DNA of 64,000 nt, from contig NZ_JACTOJ010000008.1 in assembly GCF_032335695.1 (NCBI RefSeq), forward strand, positions 145,328 to 209,327. Reading direction: 5' to 3'. This document shows, piece by piece, positions 33,369 to 41,771 of the stretch. The position numbers and the translations under genes were made by a program. Source of the DNA: JACTOJ01 sp032335695 (lineage in GTDB: Bacteria; Bacillota; Clostridia; Clostridiales; Clostridiaceae). Positions within the stretch are counted from its first letter, which is position 1. The number at the start of each line of letters is the position of its first letter. Under the pieces are notes generated by a model that ran no database searches, was not told where the DNA came from, and worked only from the letters and a program-made list of their open reading frames with translations.

Positions 33369-35003
33369 TTAAATTTCGTATTTCGCCTTCCAGATTTCTT
33401 TTTCAACAGCTGCTTTTGCATCAATTATCTCAGCTCGATTCAGTCCATCCTTAACTGCTGCTTCCACAACTGCTGTGGCAACCAGCTTTGAAGCTTCCTT
33501 AAGTCTCGCAACAGGAGGCAATATAGATGCACCTGGCTTTGAAAGATCCTGAAGCTCTGCAATTCCATGGGCAGCTGCTGAAAGCATCGCATCTGAAACA
33601 GTTTTAGCTTTTGCTACTATTATTCCAAGTCCAAGCCCAGGATATAGTAGAGCATTATTTGCCTGCCCTATTTTATATGTAACTCCCTTATATGCTACAG
33701 GATCAGAAGGACTTCCTGTTACCACAAGAGCTCTACCATCAGTCCACTCTATAATATCCTTGGCAGTTGCTTCTGCAAGTCTAGTAGGGTTTGAAATAGG
33801 CATAATAGCCGGTCTTTCATTTATTTCTGCCATTTTTCTTACTGCTGCTTCAGAAAAAGCGCCGTGAACTCCAGAACATCCAATAAGAACTGATGGTTTA
33901 ACTGCTGCTACGATTTCAGCAATGTCAGTTAAAGGCTTTTCAAACTCTCCTTTTGACCTAGCATATTTTTTTTGTCCATCTGTTAATCCATCCATATCTT
34001 CAGTAATAAGACCTTGTCTGTCTATAATATAAAAATCCTTTATTGCTTTCTTTTCATCAGCCCCAGATCTAACCTTTTCAAGGAGTATTTGGTCGGATAT
34101 ACCAATTCCTGCAGTTCCTCCTCCAAATACCAATATTTTATGATCCTTTACAGGAATCTTTGTAACCTCTCCAATAGCATTCATAGCAGATACCATCATT
34201 ACTCCTGTACCTTGAATATCATCATTAAAGGTACAGATTTTAGATCTGTATTTTTCAAGTATCCTGCTGGCATTTCCACGTCCGAAATCTTCCCAGTGAA
34301 GAAGCACTTCTGGAAAAAGCTCAGTGGAAATTTTTACAAATTCATCTATGAAGCTATCATATTTTTCACCCGTTATTCTTTTATTCTTGTTTCCCAAGTA
34401 TAATGGGTCATTTAAAAGTTTATCATTATTTGTTCCAGCATCTATTACCACAGGAAGAACATTTCTAGGATTAATACCCGCAGCTACTGTGTAAACTGCA
34501 AGCTTTCCTATAGAAATATCAACTCCTTGAACTCCCCAGTCACCTATTCCTAGAACTCCTTCACCGTCCGTAACTACAATTAATTTTATTTCCTCAAGGC
34601 CTTTTATTCCTGCTTCTATGGATTTTTTTATGTTTTCCGGATGATTAACGGATAAGAAAACTGCATCCTTTGGAGTCTCATAGTTTTTAGAGTAATTTAT
34701 AACTGCATCTCCAATGGTTGGAGTATAGATTATTGGAAGAAATTCAGTAACATGCTTTCCTATAACATAGTAGAAAAGGGTTCTATTTGTATCAAATAAA
34801 TTCATAAGATAATTATGTTTTTCAAGATTATCTGAAAAAGCTTTTGTTCTTTCATATATGATTTGCTCCTGCTGTTCTATGGTTCTCACTTCATTTGGAA
34901 GCAAACCTGTAAGAGCATATTTTTCTCTTTCTTCTTCTGTGAAGGCTGTTCCCTTATTTAAAAATGGATTTCTTAATAAATCTTGTCCTGCTAACTTAGT
35001 CAT
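33369..35003 (-). CDS. NAD-type malic enzyme
   Basis: 544 aa, long-form malic enzyme: oxidative decarboxylation of malate to pyruvate. Catalytic Tyr region FLPIIYTPTIGDA near residue 90, catalytic Lys region IGKLAVYTVAAGINPRNVLPV near 167, metal site LLHWEDFGRGNA and TFNDDIQGTGVM, NAD motif VFGGGTAGIGI near 290, and ISNPTRLAEATA. TTAGGAGG precedes the ATG. Monocistronic. Cofactor preference (NAD versus NADP) is inferred from the family. Confidence 0.95.
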   Translation of the reverse strand: MTKLAGQDLLRNPFLNKGTAFTEEEREKYALTGLLPNEVRTIEQQEQIIYERTKAFSDNLEKHNYLMNLFDTNRTLFYYVIGKHVTEFLPIIYTPTIGDAVINYSKNYETPKDAVFLSVNHPENIKKSIEAGIKGLEEIKLIVVTDGEGVLGIGDWGVQGVDISIGKLAVYTVAAGINPRNVLPVVIDAGTNNDKLLNDPLYLGNKNKRITGEKYDSFIDEFVKISTELFPEVLLHWEDFGRGNASRILEKYRSKICTFNDDIQGTGVMMVSAMNAIGEVTKIPVKDHKILVFGGGTAGIGISDQILLEKVRSGADEKKAIKDFYIIDRQGLITEDMDGLTDGQKKYARSKGEFEKPLTDIAEIVAAVKPSVLIGCSGVHGAFSEAAVRKMAEINERPAIMPISNPTRLAEATAKDIIEWTDGRALVVTGSPSDPVAYKGVTYKIGQANNALLYPGLGLGIIVAKAKTVSDAMLSAAAHGIAELQDLSKPGASILPPVARLKEASKLVATAVVEAAVKDGLNRAEIIDAKAAVEKEIWKAKYEI

Positions 35004-35230
35004 TATTTTGCATTCCTCCTAATTCTAGTATATTCAAATCAATCACATAAAAATAAGTAAAAAGAAAGTTCACTTAAAGCCATAAGAGTTTCATAAATAT
35101 GCGTAAGTTTTCCTTTCTTTTCATTTCAGCCTTATTATACTTCCAACTAGCTAATATAAGCAATATTGTTTATTTATAATGTTATAAGTATTGCTTATAA
35201 CTCAAAATTAATACTATTATTTCTCGGACT

Positions 35231-35764
35231 TTATATATATTTTACATATTTTTTAAGAACCTTAGCAAGAGGTAACCCTAATATTAATCCAACAACAATT
35301 TGCATCAAATTTCCTGGTATTGATGCTGCTGGCGTTATCCAATTGCCATAAAGTATCCCTTCTGTTATGTAATATCCAATTATCATCCAAACTCCAGATA
35401 AAAGCATTGCAAATATATTTAACAAAAGACTATTTCCATTTCTATTTTTGCTCCAGGTAATAGCTCCAATCATATATCCCATAATTCCTCTTATCACAAA
35501 AGTAAAAGGTGCCCAAAGTGCCCAGCCTGAGGATAAATCAAAGATTGCCATACCAACAGCTCCAGCTATGGCTCCCTTTTCTTTTCCGAAAACAATGGCT
35601 GCTGTAAATAGCATTACATTTCCTAAGTGAACCAATCCTCCGTTAGATAAGAAAGGTAATCTAATATTAATGAATGAAGTTGCTACAAACACTAACGCTA
35701 TTAATAGTGCTGTTACCACCATGTCCTTAATTGTAAATTTACTTTTTACTTTATTTATTTCCAT
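35231..35764 (-). CDS. ECF transporter S component
   Basis: 177 aa, five to six membrane helices. Family marks: TIKDMVVTALLIALVFVAT start, INIRLPFLSNGGLVHLGNVMLF, and GMAIFDLSSGWALWAPFTFVIRG. This is the COG4720-like type for which pyridoxine or related vitamin substrates have been proposed. ATG 35764 follows GGGGGAA; the longer in-frame start at 35842 lies in the upstream gene. It lies 31 bases downstream of a class V aminotransferase, so one operon. The EcfA/T energising module would be elsewhere. Confidence 0.88.
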   Translation of the reverse strand: MEINKVKSKFTIKDMVVTALLIALVFVATSFINIRLPFLSNGGLVHLGNVMLFTAAIVFGKEKGAIAGAVGMAIFDLSSGWALWAPFTFVIRGIMGYMIGAITWSKNRNGNSLLLNIFAMLLSGVWMIIGYYITEGILYGNWITPAASIPGNLMQIVVGLILGLPLAKVLKKYVKYI

Positions 35765-35795
35765 CGTCTTTCCCCCATTTTTATTTATAAAATTA

Positions 35796-36941
35796 TTATT
35801 TGTATAAATATTTATTAAACAATTCCACCAACTCTTTTTCACTATTGAAACCTAGATCCTTTAATCCTTTGCCTATTACATTTAATGCATAAACCATTTT
35901 ATCCTCACGAGCATTTTCTCCCATATGTCCTATTCTTAAAATCTCATCATCATAAGGCTTTAAGGATGTAATTATTAAAGTGTCATATTTCTTTAGCATG
36001 TGAGCCTTAAGCTTTAATGCTCCTATACTTTGCGGTATCTTAACAGCAGTTACTGTATTGGAATAGCCCTCAGTTAAAAATAGTTCAAGTCCATATTCCT
36101 TAACAGCTTTTCTTGTGGCCGCTGCAATCTTTTCATGTCTATTAAGTACATTTTCAATTCCCTCCTCTAAAATATTATCAGCTGCCTTGCTTAATCCCAT
36201 AATGTCACTTATAGGCATTGTATACGGAAACCACTTATCTTTATAATAATTTTCCCAAATAGTTAAATTGCAATAAAAACCTGTTATAGGAGTCTTTCTA
36301 TTCTTCATTGATGCTTTAGCTTTTTCACTAATACTGACCATAGTTAATCCAGCTGGAGCTGAAAAAGCTTTCTGGGACCCGCCTAAAGCAATATCTATTT
36401 TCCACTCATCAACTTTTATAGCTTCCCCCGCCATAGCTGAAACCGAATCAACCACAGTTAATATTCCATACTTATTAAGCAATGGGCATATCTTGGATAA
36501 ATCATTTAAAACACCTGTTGGTGTATCACAATGAACTACTGTAGCATACTTAAAGCTATGATCCACTTCTAAAAATTCGCTTAATTTCTTCACATCGATA
36601 GCTTTGCTATAATTATCTGAAAAATATACTCCTTCTCCTCCATACATTTCAACAAAATCCTTAAAGCCTCTTCCGTAAATTCCATTATCTAGTACAAGAA
36701 CTCTATCTCCTGGTTCAGTAAGAGATGCGCAGGCCGCTTCTAATCCTAAAATTCCTTCGCCACTCAATATGTATACTGGATTTTCAGTATTAATTATTTT
36801 TCCTATTTTCTCACAGGTATTTTTATAAAATTCAACAAATTCTTCATCTACATCTGGATTAGTGGTAGTTTTAGCCCTCTCTAGTCTCACATTTTCCCTT
36901 ACGCTGGTAGGCCCCGGCGCATATACAAATTTATTATTCAT
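35796..36941 (-). CDS. Class V aminotransferase (alanine-glyoxylate / pyridoxamine-pyruvate type)
   Basis: 381 aa PLP enzyme of the serine-pyruvate/AGT subgroup. N-terminal YAPGPTSVRENV; PLP contacts LSGEGILGLEAA near residue 60; Asp in VVDSVSAMAGE; PLP Lys in IALGGSQKAFSAPAGL near residue 191; substrate Arg in ILRIGHMGE near 348. Generic annotation is alanine-glyoxylate or serine-pyruvate transaminase. Pyridoxamine-pyruvate transaminase is in the same subgroup, and the downstream ECF S component hints at vitamin B6 salvage. GGGGGTA precedes the ATG. Confidence 0.88.
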   Translation of the reverse strand: MNNKFVYAPGPTSVRENVRLERAKTTTNPDVDEEFVEFYKNTCEKIGKIINTENPVYILSGEGILGLEAACASLTEPGDRVLVLDNGIYGRGFKDFVEMYGGEGVYFSDNYSKAIDVKKLSEFLEVDHSFKYATVVHCDTPTGVLNDLSKICPLLNKYGILTVVDSVSAMAGEAIKVDEWKIDIALGGSQKAFSAPAGLTMVSISEKAKASMKNRKTPITGFYCNLTIWENYYKDKWFPYTMPISDIMGLSKAADNILEEGIENVLNRHEKIAAATRKAVKEYGLELFLTEGYSNTVTAVKIPQSIGALKLKAHMLKKYDTLIITSLKPYDDEILRIGHMGENAREDKMVYALNVIGKGLKDLGFNSEKELVELFNKYLYK

Positions 36942-36996
36942 TAGAAATACCCCCTTTTTTTAGTTTGTAATATTAATAAAATAGCACATAAAGCAG

Positions 36997-37030
36997 AAAA
37001 AGTGAATTGTACCGATACAATCCACTTTTT
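36997..37030. terminator. Strong hairpin upstream of the aminotransferase
   Basis: AAAAAGTGAATTGTA-CCGA-TACAATCCACTTTTT, one mismatch, with A/T tails on both strands. It reads as a bidirectional terminator for the broken lipoprotein gene. The core ATTGTA-4-TACAAT could also act as an operator for the aminotransferase promoter. Confidence 0.7.
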
Positions 37031-37040
37031 TTCATGTTAT

Positions 37041-37269
37041 CTATTTAAAAATATTCTTATACTCAATATCAATTAAGTTCTTTATTTGCGGAGCCCAGAC
37101 TCTAAAAGGCTCTATGCTTGAATTAATGCTAATGATTATTTCATTTGGGATGTCAAGTTGAGATATTTCTTTTGAACCATTTGAAAGTTTTGTCTCCTTT
37201 AGAGCAGGCAGATATAAAAACTATAGAAAATATTAAAAGAATATAAATAATTTTAATGAATATTTTCAT
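37041..37269 (-). pseudogene. Small lipoprotein gene with frameshift
   Basis: ATG 37269 opens MKIFIKIIYILLIFSIVF-ISACSKG, a good lipoprotein signal with lipobox ISAC, then stops after about 37 codons. The next frame continues KLSNGSKEISQLDIPNEIII through VWAPQIKNLIDIEYKNIF to a stop at 37041, about 75 aa in all. The switch is near GGAGACAAAACTTTC (37197-37211). Either a pseudogene or a sequencing/assembly error. Lies 13 bases downstream of the HD gene, so probably in its operon. Confidence 0.65.
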
Positions 37270-37282
37270 TTCAATCACCTGA

Positions 37283-37858
37283 TTATACTATATCTTTTTT
37301 TCCACCATTAATTTTCTCAATGGAATCTTCATATATCGTTTGCTTTAATTCTTTCATGTAATCAGAAAATTCCACTTCTTTCTTTCCATACCAGAGGTTT
37401 GCTTCATATTCAAGTGGTATCCAGGTTGACAAGTCTGCTTCATTATGTTGAATTAATGCTTCCATCTTATCTAGTGCCTTATAAATTTTAGCTTCTACAG
37501 TTTCTTGTTTATTCATTTCTAAAAATAGTTCTAGCAATTCTGTTTTATATGGCTGTGGCAAACTCCAAAGTAGATCTGAAACTGCATCATTCTCTACGGT
37601 TTCATCGCTTTCTGTTTTTACAAAGGCTGGAATATCACCAGTAATAGCTTCACCTATATCATGCCATATACACATTAAAATCACTTTGTTTATATCTGCA
37701 TCAGGAAACTCATCTTTCACTAGATATGCCATTAAAGACAATCGCCAGCTATGCTCTGCTACACTTTCATGCCGATTCGATGAGGTCCATGAATGACGAG
37801 TATTATTTTTTAACTTTTCTGCTATGGACATTATATCAATAAATTGTCTTGTGTTCAT
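37283..37858 (-). CDS. HD-domain phosphohydrolase (YfbR/HDDC2-like)
   Basis: 191 aa. HD residues: His in RHESVAEHSWRLSL (about 31-44), HD in CIWHDIGEAITGD (about 67-79), and the last Asp in KALDKMEALIQHNEAD. HDDC2/YfbR relatives are metal-dependent 5'-deoxynucleotidases. ATG 37858 (MNTRQFID) is chosen because relatives begin near here; an in-frame ATG at 37882 is possible, and neither has a strong ribosome site. Confidence 0.88.
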   Translation of the reverse strand: MNTRQFIDIMSIAEKLKNNTRHSWTSSNRHESVAEHSWRLSLMAYLVKDEFPDADINKVILMCIWHDIGEAITGDIPAFVKTESDETVENDAVSDLLWSLPQPYKTELLELFLEMNKQETVEAKIYKALDKMEALIQHNEADLSTWIPLEYEANLWYGKKEVEFSDYMKELKQTIYEDSIEKINGGKKDIV

Positions 37859-37924
37859 TTTATTTTGCACCACCCAATACATTACTTTATCTTTTACATA
37901 TTCTTATCTTAAGCTTTCTTTTCA

Positions 37925-38689
37925 CTAGTTTGAGCTAAAAGATTTTAATTCTTTAAATCTTTCGTTGCAAAACTGTATTTTTACTTTGGAATTTTTAAAA
38001 TAATCTGTGGAAAGTAAATTAGCTAAATCTTGATATTGATCTGCAACATCCTTGTCATTTAAATATTTTTGATCAATTATAACCGAAAAGATATATTCAT
38101 TATCTATTTTATCAATTTTCAGTGAAGCTTTATCATTATCGCCAATGATTTGAGAATTATATAGATACTCTCCAAATTTTTTAGCATCATCTTGTTTAAT
38201 ATTTTCTGTATAATATAGCTCACTTCCATGTATCTGAATTTTATTATCTGGGATATCTCCATAATAAACTGTTAATGCAATTAGAGGTACTACAATTATA
38301 GCACAAATAATAATACTCAAGAATATTGGTAAAGCAAAGGAAGCTTTTTTACCTCCACCTAGAATGTGAGAGGCATATAACTCTTTTTGATTCCTTGAAA
38401 AGTAAGAAGCAACAAAAATATTTACAGCATAGCCAATATATTTACTATCATTCCCAGGAATGAAAACCGATACTACTAAAAGCAATAAAAAGCCTGCAAT
38501 CACTGAAAAAAGAGTATAATTCTTTTTCTTCTTGTCTCCCATTCGTCCATAATTAAGAGCATACAAAACTCCAGCTGGAACAAAAGAAAAAATTATGCTT
38601 ATTACCAAAAAATACTTAGGATTCCACAACCCTTTTTCATTAACATTCTTTTTATTGATCAATCCTTCAGACACTCCAAATTCTCCCAT
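37925..38689 (-). CDS. Membrane protein of unknown function
   Basis: 254 aa. Four membrane segments: about residues 26-45, 58-76, 82-97 and 118-142. The last is followed by an extracytoplasmic domain (roughly 150-250) with DDAKKFGEYLYNSQ and QFCNERFKELKSF. Not recognised. The split layout (membrane N-half, exported C-half) is like small stress-associated proteins but has no clear family signature. GGGGGATTGCC before the ATG. Confidence 0.75.
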   Translation of the reverse strand: MGEFGVSEGLINKKNVNEKGLWNPKYFLVISIIFSFVPAGVLYALNYGRMGDKKKKNYTLFSVIAGFLLLLVVSVFIPGNDSKYIGYAVNIFVASYFSRNQKELYASHILGGGKKASFALPIFLSIIICAIIVVPLIALTVYYGDIPDNKIQIHGSELYYTENIKQDDAKKFGEYLYNSQIIGDNDKASLKIDKIDNEYIFSVIIDQKYLNDKDVADQYQDLANLLSTDYFKNSKVKIQFCNERFKELKSFSSN

Positions 38690-38777
38690 GGCAATCCCCC
38701 TAAGAAATTATATTCAATGATATTATTACGAAATTTGACACTAAAGTCAATCTAATTAATCCATATTAAAGCAATTT

Positions 38778-39332
38778 TTACATCTCTTTTGCTAGCATAG
38801 AAAGCTTATTGATTGTTTTCCAATTGCGCACAGTTGCTGATGCATCTAATTTCTGAAGATTGCTGGCAAGTTTTGAATTTCGAATACTGTTAAAGAATAA
38901 AAGAAATACATCTCTCCCTAAAATAAAATATTCATCATTTTCATTTTTATAAGCATTAAGAACCTCAATTTTTTCTTTTAACGGAGCTTTTTCCAAAAAA
39001 GCAACATATAAACTCTCAACTTTGGATGATGACTCAGCTTCTAATATTTTCTCTCTGGAGAATGGGCAATTCAAAATAATGCTCTCCAACTCTTCAGAGG
39101 TTCTTAATACAACTTTAACTGGAAAACCGAAAGCTGACTCAATCTCATCTTGGATTTTATTTTGAAGATAATCTTCTGGTTCACTTGATTTGAACAGTAC
39201 ATTCCCGCTTTGTATATATGTTTTTACCTCACTAAACCCAAGAGATTCAAATACTTTTTTTAACTCAGCCATCTTAATTATATTCTTTCCACCTACATTA
39301 ATGCCTCTTAAAAATGCTATAAAAACCTTCAT
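38778..39332 (-). CDS. DUF1697 family protein
   Basis: 184 aa. The signature MKVFIAFLRGINVGGKN opens the protein, followed by MAELKKVFESLGFSEVKTYIQSGNVLF and SIRNSKLASNLQKLDASATVRNWKT, all diagnostic. Activity unknown. ATG 39332 fits the family start and a good spacing to AAGGAG; the ATG at 39341 is only 2 bases from that site. Confidence 0.92.
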   Translation of the reverse strand: MKVFIAFLRGINVGGKNIIKMAELKKVFESLGFSEVKTYIQSGNVLFKSSEPEDYLQNKIQDEIESAFGFPVKVVLRTSEELESIILNCPFSREKILEAESSSKVESLYVAFLEKAPLKEKIEVLNAYKNENDEYFILGRDVFLLFFNSIRNSKLASNLQKLDASATVRNWKTINKLSMLAKEM

Positions 39333-39372
39333 TTGTTTCATCTCTCCTTACTATATTACTTATAATTTTTAA

Positions 39373-40005
39373 TTAATTCACCTTTGTTCCGCCCCATTCA
39401 ACCACTGTAAACCCCTTTCTGCTAAAAGGCCTAAGCTTCTGCTCCTCTACTTTCACAGGATTATCTAAAGGCTTATAGAGCATCATTACTCTTAGCATTG
39501 AATCCGGCTTTGGCGTTATATCAAGCTTTGCAATATTCTCATAATCCTCACCTGCGAAGCTTATGAGATTGTACTTATTTTCCTGTAAAATAGGAAGCCA
39601 GTACACTATAAACTCATTATATTCTTTTGTAGTCAGTCCAAGATAGGCAAGTTTTTCTTGAAGAAACTTTTCCGTATCGCTGCCTTTTACCACAAAGCCT
39701 TTGGTCATGTCCCATTTATTTTTTGAAATTCCTTCCCAAAATAAATATGAGTATTCCTTATTGTCAGAAAGATTAATTAAACTACCGTCTGGCTTTACTT
39801 CTACTGTCCAGCCATCCTTATATTCAGGGTAACTGCAAGTAAGCTTGCCCTTGTAGTCTAACTTTACACTCACTGTCTGTTCTGAAGCTGGATATAAATA
39901 GATTACCGGCTTCGCATTTTTCTCACCTCCTGGACTATCGCATGCTGGCAATATTAGCGTAAGCAATAAAGATAAAATAAGAACTATTATTTTTGATTTT
40001 TTCAT
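39373..40005 (-). CDS. Lipoprotein of unknown function
   Basis: 210 aa. Signal IIVLILSLLLTLILPAC with lipobox LPAC, then one domain opening KPVIYLYPASEQTVSVKLDY, with YSYLFWEG and GLTTKEYNEFIVYWLPIL, and a closing GFTVVEWGG. This K/PVIYLYP...VSVKLDYKG pattern recurs in conserved Firmicute lipoproteins; no function known to me. AGAAGGTGG before the ATG. Confidence 0.85.
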   Translation of the reverse strand: MKKSKIIVLILSLLLTLILPACDSPGGEKNAKPVIYLYPASEQTVSVKLDYKGKLTCSYPEYKDGWTVEVKPDGSLINLSDNKEYSYLFWEGISKNKWDMTKGFVVKGSDTEKFLQEKLAYLGLTTKEYNEFIVYWLPILQENKYNLISFAGEDYENIAKLDITPKPDSMLRVMMLYKPLDNPVKVEEQKLRPFSRKGFTVVEWGGTKVN

Positions 40006-40058
40006 ACAAATTCCACCTTCTGAATATTTTCATTATAAGATATAATCTAAAAAAGCCT

Positions 40059-41771
40059 TCATCTTATTTGCTGAAAAGTATATAGTTCCTTATATGCATC
40101 ACTTTCAGTCATCAACTTTTCATGCGTGCCTTGAGCAACAACATTGCCTTTATCTAAAACGTATATAATATCTGCATTTTGAATAGTTGATAATCTATGA
40201 GCTATTATGATTGTGGTCTTTCCCTTTCTTAATCTATCGAGATTCATTTGAACGTAAAATTCAGTTTCAGTGTCTAATGCTGATGTTGCTTCATCTAAAA
40301 TAAGTACTTCTGTATTCTTTAAAATAGCTCTTGATAACGCAAGTCTCTGCTTTTGTCCCCCCGATAAGACAGTTCCACGCTCACCAACTTGCGTTTCATA
40401 TCCATTTTGAAAGCCCATAATAAAATCATGACAAAGCATTTCTTTACATACACTTTCAATATGTAATTGATCATATTCTTTATCAAATACAAGATTTTCT
40501 CTAATGCTGGAAGGTATAAAATAGGGCTGCTGAAAAACCACTGAAATTTTATCTGTAAATTGCTTTCCGTAACAATTGATTGAAACATCGTTAATAGTAA
40601 TCTCTCCTTCATCAGGTAAATACGCTCGAAGTAGCAATTGTGTAATAGTTGACTTTCCACTACCACTTGCACCAACAATTGCAATTTTCTTACCAATTGG
40701 AAAATCCATTGATAAATTATTAAGGACTGCAGCAGAATCCGTTGAATAGCTAAATGTTACATCTTTAAATTTTATCGATTCGATCTTTCCACTAAAATCA
40801 ACTGAGCCAAACTCAGCACTCTTTTTTCCCATTACAGACTGAATACATTCAATAGAAGCCTCCAGTCTTTTAAAGGTTAAGCCTTGTTCAAATAATTGTC
40901 CAAGCTCCGTTACAAATTGATCAACAAAAGTATAGCTTATAACAAATTCACCCATTGAAATACTATTTGATATGACCCCCATACCTCCAAACAAAATTGT
41001 AACAAGTCTGGTGCCATAGAGAAAAGGGTCACTTACAAATGACATTTTATTTTTAAATAAACCTTGCTTTATAATAGCCTTAAAGCAATCAGAAAACTTA
41101 TTCTCATACTGCTGAAGCTGCCATTGCTGACGATTATATGCTGTGATTTCCCTGATTGATGAAATGCTCTCTTCAATAGTAATCGAAACACTGGCCTTTT
41201 CTTCTTTTACACGCTGTGAAAACTGTTTTATTCTCTCCCCAAATTTGTGAAGCAAAACATAATAAATAATTGTTACTGTCACTACAATAAGCAGCATTAT
41301 AAAATTAATATTTGCTATTGAAAATGCTAAAAACACGATGGTAAGAATATTTTTCACTGATTCTGAAAGAATTTGATTAACAGATAAATCACTGGCATCA
41401 GCTATATTGTTTCTAATATTATTTAATAAGCTGCCTACGTGTTCTTTATTAAAAACTGCAGTAAGCATATCATAAACTTTTGATAAAAATTCCTTTGTTA
41501 AAGACATTTGAAGATGGTAACCTATATGGAAAAAGGCTACCTTTCTAACTGTAAACCATAGCCTTGGTCCAAAAAAGAAAATTGCATATAGTGCAAGTAT
41601 TTTAGGAAATTCCTGATACTGTTTTTGGGTGAAGACTTTATCAATCAAATCACCTTGTAGTAAAGTTGCAATAATGGGAGTCAAGCTTTCTAAAAAAATC
41701 GCGAAATATCCTAGTAAAAGTAAACGTTTCATGTTCATATATTTAAATATGAACACCATATTAGCCCTCAT
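40059..41771 (-). CDS. ABC exporter half-transporter B
   Basis: 570 aa: six-helix permease (about residues 15-310) and ATPase (about 335-565). ATPase motifs: Walker A GASGSGKST, Q-loop VFQQPYF, signature LSGGQKQR, Walker B VLILDEATSALD, switch IIAHRLST. Overlaps the upstream half-transporter by 11 bases; the ATG at 41771 follows AGAGGTG, so the in-frame GTG at 41780 is rejected. Most likely a heterodimer with the 41761 gene exporting drugs, peptides or lipids. A broken AraC gene is divergent upstream. Confidence 0.93.
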   Translation of the reverse strand: MRANMVFIFKYMNMKRLLLLGYFAIFLESLTPIIATLLQGDLIDKVFTQKQYQEFPKILALYAIFFFGPRLWFTVRKVAFFHIGYHLQMSLTKEFLSKVYDMLTAVFNKEHVGSLLNNIRNNIADASDLSVNQILSESVKNILTIVFLAFSIANINFIMLLIVVTVTIIYYVLLHKFGERIKQFSQRVKEEKASVSITIEESISSIREITAYNRQQWQLQQYENKFSDCFKAIIKQGLFKNKMSFVSDPFLYGTRLVTILFGGMGVISNSISMGEFVISYTFVDQFVTELGQLFEQGLTFKRLEASIECIQSVMGKKSAEFGSVDFSGKIESIKFKDVTFSYSTDSAAVLNNLSMDFPIGKKIAIVGASGSGKSTITQLLLRAYLPDEGEITINDVSINCYGKQFTDKISVVFQQPYFIPSSIRENLVFDKEYDQLHIESVCKEMLCHDFIMGFQNGYETQVGERGTVLSGGQKQRLALSRAILKNTEVLILDEATSALDTETEFYVQMNLDRLRKGKTTIIIAHRLSTIQNADIIYVLDKGNVVAQGTHEKLMTESDAYKELYTFQQIR

